Below are positions 25,516-33,931 of a DNA stretch of 64,000 nt, one piece after another. Positions within the stretch are counted from its first letter, which is position 1. Every line of letters starts with the position of its first letter. The position numbers were made by a program, and so were the translations under genes. The stretch is from Achromobacter pulmonis (GTDB taxonomy: Bacteria; Pseudomonadota; Gammaproteobacteria; Burkholderiales; Burkholderiaceae_B), in contig NZ_POQS01000003.1 in NCBI RefSeq assembly GCF_002885955.2, forward strand, positions 520,208 through 584,207, in the 5' to 3' direction. Under the pieces are notes generated by a model, which was given only the letters and a program-made list of their open reading frames with translations, was not told the DNA's origin and ran no database searches.

Positions 25516-27323
25516 GCGCGAACCACAACCCGGCCGGCCAGCGCCGGCCCAAGGGCCCCGTGCACGTCGGATGCGCATCGGGATTCTGGGGCGACTCCCA
25601 GATCGCGATTCCGCAACTGCTCACCGCTGAAAAGCTGGACTACATCGTCTTCGACTATCTGGCGGAAACGACCATGTCCCTGCTGCAGCGGGCGCGCATG
25701 CGCAGTCCCGAGCTGGGTTATGCGACCGACTTCGTCAGCGTGCTGCGCCCGCACCTGAAAACACTGCTGGAGCGCGGCGTGCGGCTGGTGTCGAACGCCG
25801 GCGGCCTGAACCCTGAGGCATGCCGCGACGCCATCCTGGCCTATGCCCGGGAACAAGGCCTGGCGCCGCGCATCGCCGTCGTCACCGGCGACGACGTGAC
25901 CGCGCTGCAGGCCGAATTCACCGATGCGCAGGGCCGCCACCTGCCCGACCTGGACGGCTTCGGGCCGCTGCTGTCGGCCAACGCCTATCTGGGCGCCTAT
26001 CCCATCGTCCAGGCGCTGGCCCTGGACGCGGACATCGTGATCACGGGCCGCGCCGTGGACAGCGCCTGCGCGCTGGCCGTGGCGATACACGAGTTCGACT
26101 GGACCGCTTCGGACTACGACAAGCTGGCGCAGGCCAGCCTGGCGGGCCACCTGATCGAATGCGGTCCGCAGGCGACCGGCGGACTCTTCACCGACTGGGA
26201 GACGGTGCCGGACTGGGCCAATATCGGCTATCCGATAGTGGTGCTGGACCGGGACGGCGGGTTCGACCTGACCAAGCCGCCGGCGACCGGCGGCCTCGTG
26301 AGCCGGGCCACGGTCGCCGAGCAGCTGCTGTACGAGATCGGCGATCCGTCCGCGTACGAGCTGCCCGACGTGATCTGCGACCTGCGGCAGGTTTGCATCC
26401 GCGAGACGGGGCCGGACCGCGTGCGCGTCGAGGGCGCGCGCGGGCGGGCGCCGTCCACCCGGTACAAGATCACCGCGACGGGCCACGCCGGCTACCAGAT
26501 CGGCATCATGATGGCGATCCGCGGGCAGCGGGCGCGCGCGAAAGCGCTGCGCACGGCCGACGAGCTGCTGCGGCGCACGCGCAGGCTGCTCGCGGCCAAC
26601 GGCATGCCCGACTACATCTCGACCGTGGTGGAGCTGCTGGGGGCGGAAGCCATGTACGGCGGCAATGCGCGCGAGAACGACAGCCGCGAGGTGATCTTGC
26701 GCATCGCCGCGTCGCACGCCGAGCGCAGAGGCCTGGAATTCCTGCAGAAGGAGTCCGCGTCGGCCGGCACCTCGATGGGGCCGGGCACGCGCAGCCACTT
26801 CGGCGGCCGCGCCGATATCCAGGCCATCATCAAGACGGGATCGTTCTACATCGCCAAGCAGTGCGTGCCGATCTGGCTGGACTGCGGCGACGTGCATGCC
26901 GAGGTCGCCGTGCCGGACAACGGCGAGGACCGTCCCGTCGCCGCGCCCGGTACGCAGCCGGCGGCCGCGCCGGCGCCGGCAGGCGCGAACAGCGTGCGGG
27001 TGCCGCTGGCCCGGCTCGCCTACGCCCGCAGCGGCGACAAGGGCGACGATTCGAACATCGGCGTGATCGCGCGCCGCGAGGCTTACTGGCCCGTGCTGCT
27101 GCGCGAGCTGACCGCCGAACGGGTGCGCGAGTACTTCAGCCATCTGGTCCAGGGCGAAGTGTCGCGCTTCGAGCTTCCGGGAACGGGGGCGGTGAACTTC
27201 GTGCTGCGGCGCGCGCTGGGAGGCGGCGGTTCGTCCAGCCTGCGCTCGGACCCCTTGGGCAAGTCGTACGCCCAGATGCTGCTGGACCTGGAGATTCCTT
27301 GTCCCGGCGAAATCCTGCAATAG
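25512..27323 (+). CDS. AtuA-like protein (DUF1446 plus C-terminal ferredoxin-fold domain)
   Basis: A 603-residue protein. The N-terminal ~450 residues match the acyclic-terpene-utilisation AtuA/DUF1446 family (GCASGFWGD, DYIVFDYLAE, VSNAGGLNPEAC, VITGRAVDSACALA). After a Pro/Ala-rich linker the C-terminal part contains ARSGDKGDDSNIGVIAR, the mark of the AtuA-like ferredoxin-fold domain. In Pseudomonas aeruginosa atuA opens the citronellol/geraniol gene cluster, but its reaction is not settled. Its tight coupling to a biotin carboxylase here supports a shared pathway with carboxylase chemistry. Confidence 0.9.
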   Translation: MSANHNPAGQRRPKGPVHVGCASGFWGDSQIAIPQLLTAEKLDYIVFDYLAETTMSLLQRARMRSPELGYATDFVSVLRPHLKTLLERGVRLVSNAGGLNPEACRDAILAYAREQGLAPRIAVVTGDDVTALQAEFTDAQGRHLPDLDGFGPLLSANAYLGAYPIVQALALDADIVITGRAVDSACALAVAIHEFDWTASDYDKLAQASLAGHLIECGPQATGGLFTDWETVPDWANIGYPIVVLDRDGGFDLTKPPATGGLVSRATVAEQLLYEIGDPSAYELPDVICDLRQVCIRETGPDRVRVEGARGRAPSTRYKITATGHAGYQIGIMMAIRGQRARAKALRTADELLRRTRRLLAANGMPDYISTVVELLGAEAMYGGNARENDSREVILRIAASHAERRGLEFLQKESASAGTSMGPGTRSHFGGRADIQAIIKTGSFYIAKQCVPIWLDCGDVHAEVAVPDNGEDRPVAAPGTQPAAAPAPAGANSVRVPLARLAYARSGDKGDDSNIGVIARREAYWPVLLRELTAERVREYFSHLVQGEVSRFELPGTGAVNFVLRRALGGGGSSSLRSDPLGKSYAQMLLDLEIPCPGEILQ

Positions 27324-27353
27324 CGGGAGCCAGAGAGTGGGAGGAGACTACAA

Positions 27354-28328
27354 ATGGAACAGACCCGCAGGGCATTCATCCAACTGGCCGGAGCCGGCGC
27401 GCTGCTGGCGGTTTGCGGCGGCGCGCGTGCGCAGGCGCTGGACCGGACCGTTCACGTGACCGTGGCCTACGGCGCGGGCGGCGCCACCGACACCATCATC
27501 CGCTACGTCGCGGACAGGATACGGGACCAGGTGGGCAGCCCCATCATCATCGAGAACCGGCCCGGGGCCGACGGCAATATCGCGGCCGAGTATGTATTGC
27601 GGCAGGGCGGCGACGGCTACAACCTGCTGGTGTCCGGGCCGTCCACGCACGCGGCCAACGCCAGCATCTACAAGTCCCTGGCCTACGACCCCGAGCGCGA
27701 CTTCACGCCGCTGACGACGCTGGCCACCACGCCGTACTTCCTGGTGGTGAACCCGCAGCGCGTCAAGGCGCAGACCCTGCAGGCCTTCATCGCGGACGCG
27801 CGGGCTTCCAAGGGCAGCCTGAGCTTCGCCAGCGCCAACGTCGGCGGCCGCATCGCCGGCGAGCGCTTTCGCGCGATGGCCGGCCTCAATGCGGTGAACA
27901 TTCCGTATCGCGCCAGCACGCAGGCCATGACCGACCTGCTGGGCGGCCAGTACGACTTCTATTTTTGCGACGCCGTGACCGCCAGCCCGCAGTTGCGCGC
28001 CGGCAAGATCCGCGCCCTGGCGGTGTCTACCGCCGAGCGCGTGCCCGCCTTTCCGGACGTGCCGACCGTGGCGGAGCTCGGCTACCCGGGCTTCGACGTG
28101 TCGTCGTGGATCGCGATCTGGGCCGCCGCCTCCACGCCGCCGGCGGTCGCGCAGCGCCTGGCGGCCTGGATCAACGGCGCGCTCGACAACCCGGAAGGCC
28201 GCCGCTTCCTGACCGACCGCGCGCTGGTCCCGCAGCCGGGATCGCCCGAGGATCTGCGCGCGATCCAGCGGCGGGACACGGTGGAGTGGGGCAAGGTGAT
28301 CGTGGCCGCCGGCATGCAGCAGCGCTAG
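27354..28328 (+). CDS. Bug-family (tripartite tricarboxylate) substrate-binding protein, Tat-like leader
   Basis: A 324-residue Bug protein. The leader has a twin-arginine-type motif (TRRAFIQLAG, residues 4-13) followed by a hydrophobic stretch and AQA cleavage. The mature part shows the Bug pattern VAYGAGGATDTIIRYVADRI ... IIIENRPGADGNIAAEYV and PTVAELGYPGFDV. Bug proteins bind carboxylates in the periplasm. No tctA/tctB membrane genes are nearby. It follows the AtuA-like gene by 30 bp with GGAGGAG upstream, suggesting it captures the acid handled by this cluster. Confidence 0.9.
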   Translation: MEQTRRAFIQLAGAGALLAVCGGARAQALDRTVHVTVAYGAGGATDTIIRYVADRIRDQVGSPIIIENRPGADGNIAAEYVLRQGGDGYNLLVSGPSTHAANASIYKSLAYDPERDFTPLTTLATTPYFLVVNPQRVKAQTLQAFIADARASKGSLSFASANVGGRIAGERFRAMAGLNAVNIPYRASTQAMTDLLGGQYDFYFCDAVTASPQLRAGKIRALAVSTAERVPAFPDVPTVAELGYPGFDVSSWIAIWAAASTPPAVAQRLAAWINGALDNPEGRRFLTDRALVPQPGSPEDLRAIQRRDTVEWGKVIVAAGMQQR

Positions 28329-28336
28329 GCAACCGG

Positions 28337-29185
28337 TCAGGACGGGACGAAGAGTTCGCTGAGCTTGCGGGCGCCGTCGGAGGTGTCCCCCGCGCGCATG
28401 TAGAGGTGGTAGCTGGCCGAAGGCAGGGTGGGCAGGCCGAGCTCTTCACCCACCACTTTGAGGCCGGGCGTGAGCATCTCGATAGTGCGCGGCGTGATGC
28501 CCAGGCCGGCCCGCAAGGCGGCGCGCACGCCGGCCAGCGTGGGCGTCTGGAAGGCATTGCGCCAGGGGCGGTTCTCCTGTTCCAGGCGGTTGAGCGCCAT
28601 GCGACGGAAGACGCAGGGCGCGTCCACCAGCACCAGAGGCAAGGGGAGGTTTTGTTGATGATGGAAATGCGTGCCCGAAATCCAGACGACGGGCGAGGTC
28701 CGAAACGTAATGCGAGGGAACTCGTCGAACTGTTCGAGTTCCAGCAGCAGGTCGATGTCGCCGCGGCGCAGCGCCGAGGCCAGCCAGCGACTGCGATTGA
28801 CCTGAATCTCGATGCGCATGCCGGGGTAGGTGCGCGCGCACAGCGCCAGATAGTCGGGCAGGATCGTGTCCACGGCGTCGGCGCAGACGCCGATGCGCGT
28901 GGGCGCGGCGAAGACGCTCTGGTTCATCGCGCGGCAGGTCTCGTCGTTCAGCGCCAGCATGCGCCGCGCGTACTCGCGCAGGCGCACGCCCTGTTCGGTG
29001 AGGCGCTTGTGCCGTCCCACGCGCACCAGCAGCTTGCAGTCCAGCAGCCGTTCGAGCCGCTGCATCTGTTGCGAGACGGCGGCCTGGGTGCGGAATACCT
29101 GGTCGGCCGCGCCCGCGAAATTCTCGCGGTCGGCCACCGCCAGGAAGGTCCTGAGCAAGCCTATGTCCAGATCGCGCACCGCCAT
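28337..29185 (-). CDS. LysR-family transcriptional regulator
   Basis: A 282-residue regulator. The N-terminal helix-turn-helix is in LLRTFLAVADRENFAGAADQ and TQAAVSQQMQRLERLL (8-50), followed by the effector-binding domain. It converges on the Bug gene and diverges from the CoA-transferase gene. An operator-like site covers its own start codon (29181-29201) and a better copy lies before the carboxylase operon. It is the likely co-inducer-dependent regulator of the whole atu/mcc-like cluster. Confidence 0.9.
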   Translation of the reverse strand: MAVRDLDIGLLRTFLAVADRENFAGAADQVFRTQAAVSQQMQRLERLLDCKLLVRVGRHKRLTEQGVRLREYARRMLALNDETCRAMNQSVFAAPTRIGVCADAVDTILPDYLALCARTYPGMRIEIQVNRSRWLASALRRGDIDLLLELEQFDEFPRITFRTSPVVWISGTHFHHQQNLPLPLVLVDAPCVFRRMALNRLEQENRPWRNAFQTPTLAGVRAALRAGLGITPRTIEMLTPGLKVVGEELGLPTLPSASYHLYMRAGDTSDGARKLSELFVPS

Positions 29186-29201
29186 GAGATTTCCTTATGT
29201 G
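29181..29201. promoter_or_regulatory. Second LysR-type operator candidate, over the LysR start codon
   Basis: GCCATGAG-ATTTC-CTTATGTG keeps a full right half-site (CTTATGTG, fitting CTTAWGTG) and 5 of 8 left-half bases of the 20605 site, with the same 5-bp spacer and T-N11-A core (29185 to 29197). Its position would allow autorepression of lysR and activation of the CoA-transferase gene. Confidence 0.5.
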
Positions 29202-29280
29202 CCAGTGTACGCAGACGATTATCCGGGGCGCCGGGCGTCGGGCACAAGCCCAGCCTTTCCCCCAATCCAGGGAGACTGCC

Positions 29281-30501
29281 GTGAATGCCTTCATCGATCC
29301 GAATCCTTTGCACGAGGTCTATGAGGGCCTGCACGTGCTCGACCTGTCGCAGGGCATCGCAGGCCCTTATTGCGCGCAGATCCTGGGCCAGATGGGCGCG
29401 CAGGTGACGAAAGTGGAGCCCTTGCACGGAGACTGGGGACGCAGCATGGGCGTGCCGCGCGGCGGCTTCAGCGCCATTGCGCTGGCTTTCAACCGGGGCA
29501 AGCGCAGCCTGGCGCTGGACGCGCAAACCGATGCCGGGCGCGAGGTGCTGCACAGGCTGGCGGCGCGCGCCGACGTCGTGGTGCAGAGCTTCCGTCCCGG
29601 CGTGGCGGACCGGCTGGGCCTGGGCTATGCGACGCTGCGCGACCTCAATCCGCGCCTGGTCTATGCCTCGATCTCGGGATTCGGCCTGTCGGGACCGTAT
29701 GCCGACCGCCCGGGCACCGATTCCGTCGTGCAGGCGCTGACCGGCCTGACCACGGCGAACTGCGACGGCACGGGGCTGCCGCAGCGAGTCAAGCCGTTCA
29801 TCGGCGACCTGTCCTGCGGCGTCTACACCGCCAATGCGATCGGGGGCGCCTTGTTCGCGCGCGAGCGCGGACAATCCGGCCGGCACATCGACGTCAGCCT
29901 GCTGGCCACCATGGCGGCGCTGCAGAACAGCTCGCTCATCGACCACGCATTGCGCCGCGGCGAGCCGGCCACCAGCGTCACCTATCCCCAGGGGATCTTC
30001 AGCACGCAGGACGGCTATGTGCTGGTGTTCGCCATGAACAACGCCATGTTCGCGGCCATCTGCCGGGTGATCGGGCGCGACGACTGGCTGACGGACCCGC
30101 GCATGGACACGCCGCAGCGCCGCATACAGGTCGGCGACGAGATCAATGCGGGGGTGGCGCAGATCCTGCGCACGCGTTCCACCGCCTACTGGACCCAGTG
30201 CTTCCGCGACAACGACATCCTGTATGGCGAGGTCAAGGACTACGACCAGTTCCAGGAGGACGAGCAGGTGCGGCACCTGGGCCTGGTGCAGACCCTGAGC
30301 CAGCCCGGCCTGGGCGACGTGCCCTTCGTCGGCCTGCCGGGCGTGCATCCCGCGAGCGGTTCGGCCGGCGGGCGCGTGCCGGCGGTGGGCGAGGACACGC
30401 AGGCCGTGCTGCGGGAACTGGATTACTCGCCGGCCGACATCCGCGCGCTGGCGCAGCAGGGGATCATTCAACCGGCGGCGCAGGCCGCCGCAGCGCACTG
30501 A
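29281..30501 (+). CDS. Class III (CaiB/BaiF) CoA-transferase
   Basis: A 406-residue formyl-CoA-transferase-type enzyme. The family opening LHVLDLSQGIAGPYCAQILGQ, then KVEPLHGDWGR, RGKRSLALD and DVVVQSFRPG with the downstream DSVVQALTG block are visible. It transfers CoA from a donor such as succinyl-CoA to a free acid through an aspartyl-CoA intermediate. The GTG start at 29281 has AGGGAG upstream; the longer frame to 29197 overlaps the operator and is rejected. It probably activates the imported acid for the carboxylase pathway. Confidence 0.88.
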   Translation: MNAFIDPNPLHEVYEGLHVLDLSQGIAGPYCAQILGQMGAQVTKVEPLHGDWGRSMGVPRGGFSAIALAFNRGKRSLALDAQTDAGREVLHRLAARADVVVQSFRPGVADRLGLGYATLRDLNPRLVYASISGFGLSGPYADRPGTDSVVQALTGLTTANCDGTGLPQRVKPFIGDLSCGVYTANAIGGALFARERGQSGRHIDVSLLATMAALQNSSLIDHALRRGEPATSVTYPQGIFSTQDGYVLVFAMNNAMFAAICRVIGRDDWLTDPRMDTPQRRIQVGDEINAGVAQILRTRSTAYWTQCFRDNDILYGEVKDYDQFQEDEQVRHLGLVQTLSQPGLGDVPFVGLPGVHPASGSAGGRVPAVGEDTQAVLRELDYSPADIRALAQQGIIQPAAQAAAAH

Positions 30502-30514
30502 AGGAGCCGTACAC

Positions 30515-31369
30515 ATGAACCTGGCGCAATCTAACGGGGCGGCCGACGCGCCGCTGCTTACCCGGCGCGACGGCGCGGTTTTCCACCTGACCCTGAACCG
30601 GCCCGAGACGCGCAATCCGCTGGGCGGCGAAATGGTCGAGCGGCTGGAGGACGCGCTCGGCCAGGCCGAAGCCGACCCGGCCGTGAGGGTCGTGGCGATC
30701 GGCGCGGCGGGGCCGGCGTTCAGCGCCGGCGGCAACCTGGGCAACGTCGCGGACCGGATCGCCGCGCGTCCCGACGCCGACGGACAGGACCCGGTGGCGC
30801 TGGGCAACCGGCGCTATGGACGCTTCCTGGAACGCTTCGCCGGCTGCTCCAAGATCACCGTGGTGCTGGCGCAGGGGGCGGCCATGGGCGGCGGCGCGGG
30901 CCTGGTCTGCGCCGCCGATATCGCCGCCGGCTTGCGCGGGGCGCGCTTCGGCTTTCCCGAAGTCTCGATCGGCCTGGTGCCGGCGCAGATCCTGCCGTTC
31001 GTCGCGGCCCGCATCGGCGTGCAGGCGGCCCGCCGGATGATGCTGACCGGCGAGCGCATCGACGCCGATGCGGCGCGCGCCATCGGCCTGCTCGACTACG
31101 TTTTCGATGCCGGGCAGGACTGGGAGGAGGGCGTGGCCGGCATGCTGCGGCGCTGCGTGGACGCCGCGCCCCGCGCCGCCGGGCAGACCAAGCGGATGCT
31201 GCGGGGACTGTTCGGCCAGCAGCGCTGGCACGAGGAAGAACTGGGCGCCTATCTGGATTCGGCGTCGCGGTGTTTCGCCAGCCAGCTGCGCAGCGAGGCG
31301 ATCGAGGGAATCGCGGCGGCCAAGGCCAGGCGGCGGCCGGATTGGGACGCGGCGCCGTCGGTTTCCTGA
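30515..31369 (+). CDS. Enoyl-CoA hydratase/isomerase family protein (AtuE/LiuC-like role)
   Basis: A 284-residue crotonase-fold protein with the oxyanion-hole segments FSAGGNLGNV and AAMGGGAGLVCAADIAAG, and FGFPEVSIGLVP. It starts 13 bp after the CoA-transferase stop. In atu and liu pathways a hydratase of this type hydrates the carboxylated glutaconyl-type CoA made by the carboxylase. The role here is inferred by context. The extended loop after FSAGGNLG, with an acid-rich insertion, may fit a bulky CoA substrate. Confidence 0.85.
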   Translation: MNLAQSNGAADAPLLTRRDGAVFHLTLNRPETRNPLGGEMVERLEDALGQAEADPAVRVVAIGAAGPAFSAGGNLGNVADRIAARPDADGQDPVALGNRRYGRFLERFAGCSKITVVLAQGAAMGGGAGLVCAADIAAGLRGARFGFPEVSIGLVPAQILPFVAARIGVQAARRMMLTGERIDADAARAIGLLDYVFDAGQDWEEGVAGMLRRCVDAAPRAAGQTKRMLRGLFGQQRWHEEELGAYLDSASRCFASQLRSEAIEGIAAAKARRRPDWDAAPSVS

Positions 31370-31456
31370 CGCTTTCGACGGTATTGCTTTGTTACCATCT
31401 CCGCGGCCTGGAGTATGCTACTGACCGCAATCATTCCAGAGCGAGGAGAACAATCA

Positions 31457-32470
31457 ATGAAGCCCACCCCCCGCAGCGCGATGCGCCGCGCCCTGCTGCA
31501 AGGCGCCGTGGCGCTGGCCGCGACCCTGCCTTTCTGCGCGCCCGCCGGCGCCGCCGCCGACTTCCCGACCAAGCCGCTGCGCTTCGTCGTGCCCTATCCG
31601 CCCGGAGGTCCGCTGGACACCATGGCCCGCATGCTGGCCGAGAAGGTGCGCGGCTCGCTGGGCCAGCCCGTCATCGTCGAGAACCGCTCGGGCGCGGGCG
31701 GCAATATCGGCGCCGACCTGGTGGCCAAGGCGCCGGCCGACGGCTACACGCTGGTAATGGGCGCGGTCGCGACCCACGCGATCAACCCCTGGCTGTTCGC
31801 CAACCTGCCGTACGACCCGGTGAAGGACTTCGCGCCTGTCACCATCGTGGCCTCGGTGCCCAACGTGCTGGTGATGAACCTGGAGTTCGCCCAGAAGAAC
31901 AAGATCGAAAAACTGTCCGACCTGATCGCCTACGCCAAGCAGAATCCCGGCAAGCTGAACTACGGCTCGGGCGGCAACGGCAGCGCCGGCCACCTGTCGG
32001 GCGAGCTGCTGAAGGCGCGCGCCGGCATCAAGGTCGAGCACATTCCCTACCAGGGCGCGGCCCCGGCCCAGCTGGCGCTGCTGTCGGGCCAGTCGGACTT
32101 CATGTTCGACAACCTGGCGGCCTCGGCGCCGCTGATCAAGGACGGCAAGGTCAAGGCGCTGGCCGTCACCACGGCCCAGCGTTCCTCGCTGCTGGCCGAC
32201 GTGCCGACGGTGGAGGAATCGGGCGTCAAGGGCTTCGACCTGGGCACCTGGTTCGGCGTGTTCACCACGGGCGGCACGCCCGCCCCGGTGGTCGCCAAGC
32301 TGAACCAGGCCTACGCCGAAGCGATGCAGCAGCCCGACGTCAAGCAGCGCCTGCTGACGATGGGCTCTGAAGCCGGCCCGATGACGCCCGAGGCGTTCGC
32401 CGCCTTCGTCAAGAGCGAGAAGGCGAAGTACCAGGAGATCGTGAAGATCTCGGGCGCCAGCCTGAACTGA
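31457..32470 (+). CDS. Bug-family substrate-binding protein
   Basis: A 337-residue Bug protein with an N-terminal signal region (AMRRALLQGAVALAATL ... AGAAA) and the mature family pattern FVVPYPPGGPLDTMARMLAEKV, VIVENRSGAGGNIGADLV and PTVEESGVKGFDLG. The ATG at 31457 follows GAGGAG. It lies 87 bp after the hydratase gene and may have its own promoter. With the Bug gene at 27354 it gives the cluster two periplasmic receptors and no membrane partner. Confidence 0.9.
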   Translation: MKPTPRSAMRRALLQGAVALAATLPFCAPAGAAADFPTKPLRFVVPYPPGGPLDTMARMLAEKVRGSLGQPVIVENRSGAGGNIGADLVAKAPADGYTLVMGAVATHAINPWLFANLPYDPVKDFAPVTIVASVPNVLVMNLEFAQKNKIEKLSDLIAYAKQNPGKLNYGSGGNGSAGHLSGELLKARAGIKVEHIPYQGAAPAQLALLSGQSDFMFDNLAASAPLIKDGKVKALAVTTAQRSSLLADVPTVEESGVKGFDLGTWFGVFTTGGTPAPVVAKLNQAYAEAMQQPDVKQRLLTMGSEAGPMTPEAFAAFVKSEKAKYQEIVKISGASLN

Positions 32471-32486
32471 GCGCGCCGCACCGCCA

Positions 32487-33182
32487 CTACACCCCCAGAT
32501 ACCGCTGCGCCAGCTCCGGCTGCGCGGCGAGTTCCGCGGGGCTGCCCTGCCAGACCACGCGGCCTTTTTCCAGCACGTGGTGGCGGTCGACCAGCGTGGC
32601 CATTTCCTTCAGGTTCTTGTCGATCACCAGGATGGTCTGGCCTTCCTCTTTCAGGCGGCGCAGGCAGTTCCAGATTTCCTGGCGGATCAGCGGCGCCAGC
32701 CCCTCGGTGGCTTCGTCCAGCACCAGCAGGCGCGGGTTGATGAGCAGCGCGCGGCCCACGGCCAGCATCTGCTGTTCGCCGCCGGACAGCGTGCGAGCCG
32801 ACTGCGCGCGGCGCTCCTTCAGGCGCGGGAACAGCTCGAATACGCGCTCCACGTGCCAGCCCGCGCGGGTATTGCGGGCGGTGGCGAGCAGGTTTTCCTC
32901 CACCGACAACGAACCGAAAACGCGGCGGCCTTCGGGCACCAGGCCGATGCCCAGCTGCGCGATGCGGTGCGGGGGCAGGCCGGCGATGGGCTTGCCGTCG
33001 AGCAGGATGGCGCCGTCCTGGGCCGGCAGCATGCCCATGAGGGTCTTGACCGTGGTGGTCTTGCCCATGCCGTTGCGGCCGATCAGGGACACGACCTGGC
33101 GCGGCGCGATCTCGAGGTCCACGCCGAACAGCACTTTGCTTGCGCCGTAGCCGGCCTGCAATGCCTGGATTTGCAGCATCAT
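32487..33182 (-). CDS. livF: ABC transporter ATPase, LivF subfamily (second liv system)
   Basis: A 231-residue ATPase with an intact Walker A (GRNGMGKTT), signature LSGGEQQMLAVGRAL, Walker B LLVLDEATEGLAP and switch ILVIDKNL. It is the last gene of the 13-kb gentisate-type operon. The start has two adjacent ATGs (33182 or 33179) overlapping the livG stop, with AGGAGG immediately before. Compared with the LivF at 4068, the catalytic lysine is present here. Confidence 0.92.
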   Translation of the reverse strand: MMLQIQALQAGYGASKVLFGVDLEIAPRQVVSLIGRNGMGKTTTVKTLMGMLPAQDGAILLDGKPIAGLPPHRIAQLGIGLVPEGRRVFGSLSVEENLLATARNTRAGWHVERVFELFPRLKERRAQSARTLSGGEQQMLAVGRALLINPRLLVLDEATEGLAPLIRQEIWNCLRRLKEEGQTILVIDKNLKEMATLVDRHHVLEKGRVVWQGSPAELAAQPELAQRYLGV

Positions 33183-33931
33183 TCCTCCTCGCCCAGATAG
33201 GCGGCGCGCACGTCGGGGTGGCGGCGCACCTCGTCCGGCGTGCCGGTGAAGATCGTCTTGCCGTAGACCAGCACGGTGATGCGGTCGGCCAGCGCGAAGA
33301 CCGCGTCCATGTCGTGCTCCACCAGCAGGATGGCGTAGCGGCCCTTGAGTTCCCGCAGCAGCGCGGTCATGCGCTGCGATTCCTCCGCGCCCATGCCGGC
33401 CATGGGCTCGTCCAGGAGCAGCACCGACGCGTTCAGTGACAGCGCCATCGCCAGCTCCAGCTGGCGTTTCTCGCCGTGGGCCAGCGCCGAGACGCGCACG
33501 TCGCCGCGTCCGCCCAGGCCGACGCGTTCCAGCGCCTGGCGCGCGGGCTCGCGCAGCGGCGGCAGGCGGCGCGCGTTCTTCCAAAGATTGAAGCCGCCCG
33601 GGCTGTGCGCCTGCACCGCCATGGCGACGTTGTCCTCGGCGCTGAAGTCGGGATAGAGCTGGCTGATCTGGAAGGAACGGGCCAGCCCGGCGGCCGGCCG
33701 CTTGTGCGCCGGCATGCGGGTGATGTCGTGGCCGTCGAGCAGGATGCTGCCGGCGTCGGGCAGGATCTCGCCGCTGATCTGCGACAGCAGCGTGGTCTTG
33801 CCCGCGCCGTTGGGGCCGATCAGCGCATGCAGTTCGCCCGGCCGCACGGCCAGGTTGACGCCCTGCGTGGCGTGCACGGCGCCGAAGCGCTTCTGCAGGT
33901 CGCGGATCTCGAGTTTGGGTTGCTCAGCCAT
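33179..33931 (-). CDS. livG: ABC transporter ATPase, LivG subfamily (second liv system)
   Basis: A 250-residue ATPase with Walker A GPNGAGKTT, VSALAHGEKRQLELAMAL as the degenerate signature region, Walker B VLLLDEPMAGMG and H-loop LVEHDMD. It pairs with the LivF of the same operon. It overlaps both neighbours (livM by 8 bp, livF by 4 bp), so the subunits are translationally coupled. Confidence 0.93.
   Translation of the reverse strand: MAEQPKLEIRDLQKRFGAVHATQGVNLAVRPGELHALIGPNGAGKTTLLSQISGEILPDAGSILLDGHDITRMPAHKRPAAGLARSFQISQLYPDFSAEDNVAMAVQAHSPGGFNLWKNARRLPPLREPARQALERVGLGGRGDVRVSALAHGEKRQLELAMALSLNASVLLLDEPMAGMGAEESQRMTALLRELKGRYAILLVEHDMDAVFALADRITVLVYGKTIFTGTPDEVRRHPDVRAAYLGEEE

Noticed and set aside
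20587-25578. Very long open frame on the minus strand opposite the carboxylase genes
   Set aside because: Antisense shadow of high-GC codon usage. It has no family motifs, while the plus-strand frames match four known families with good starts.
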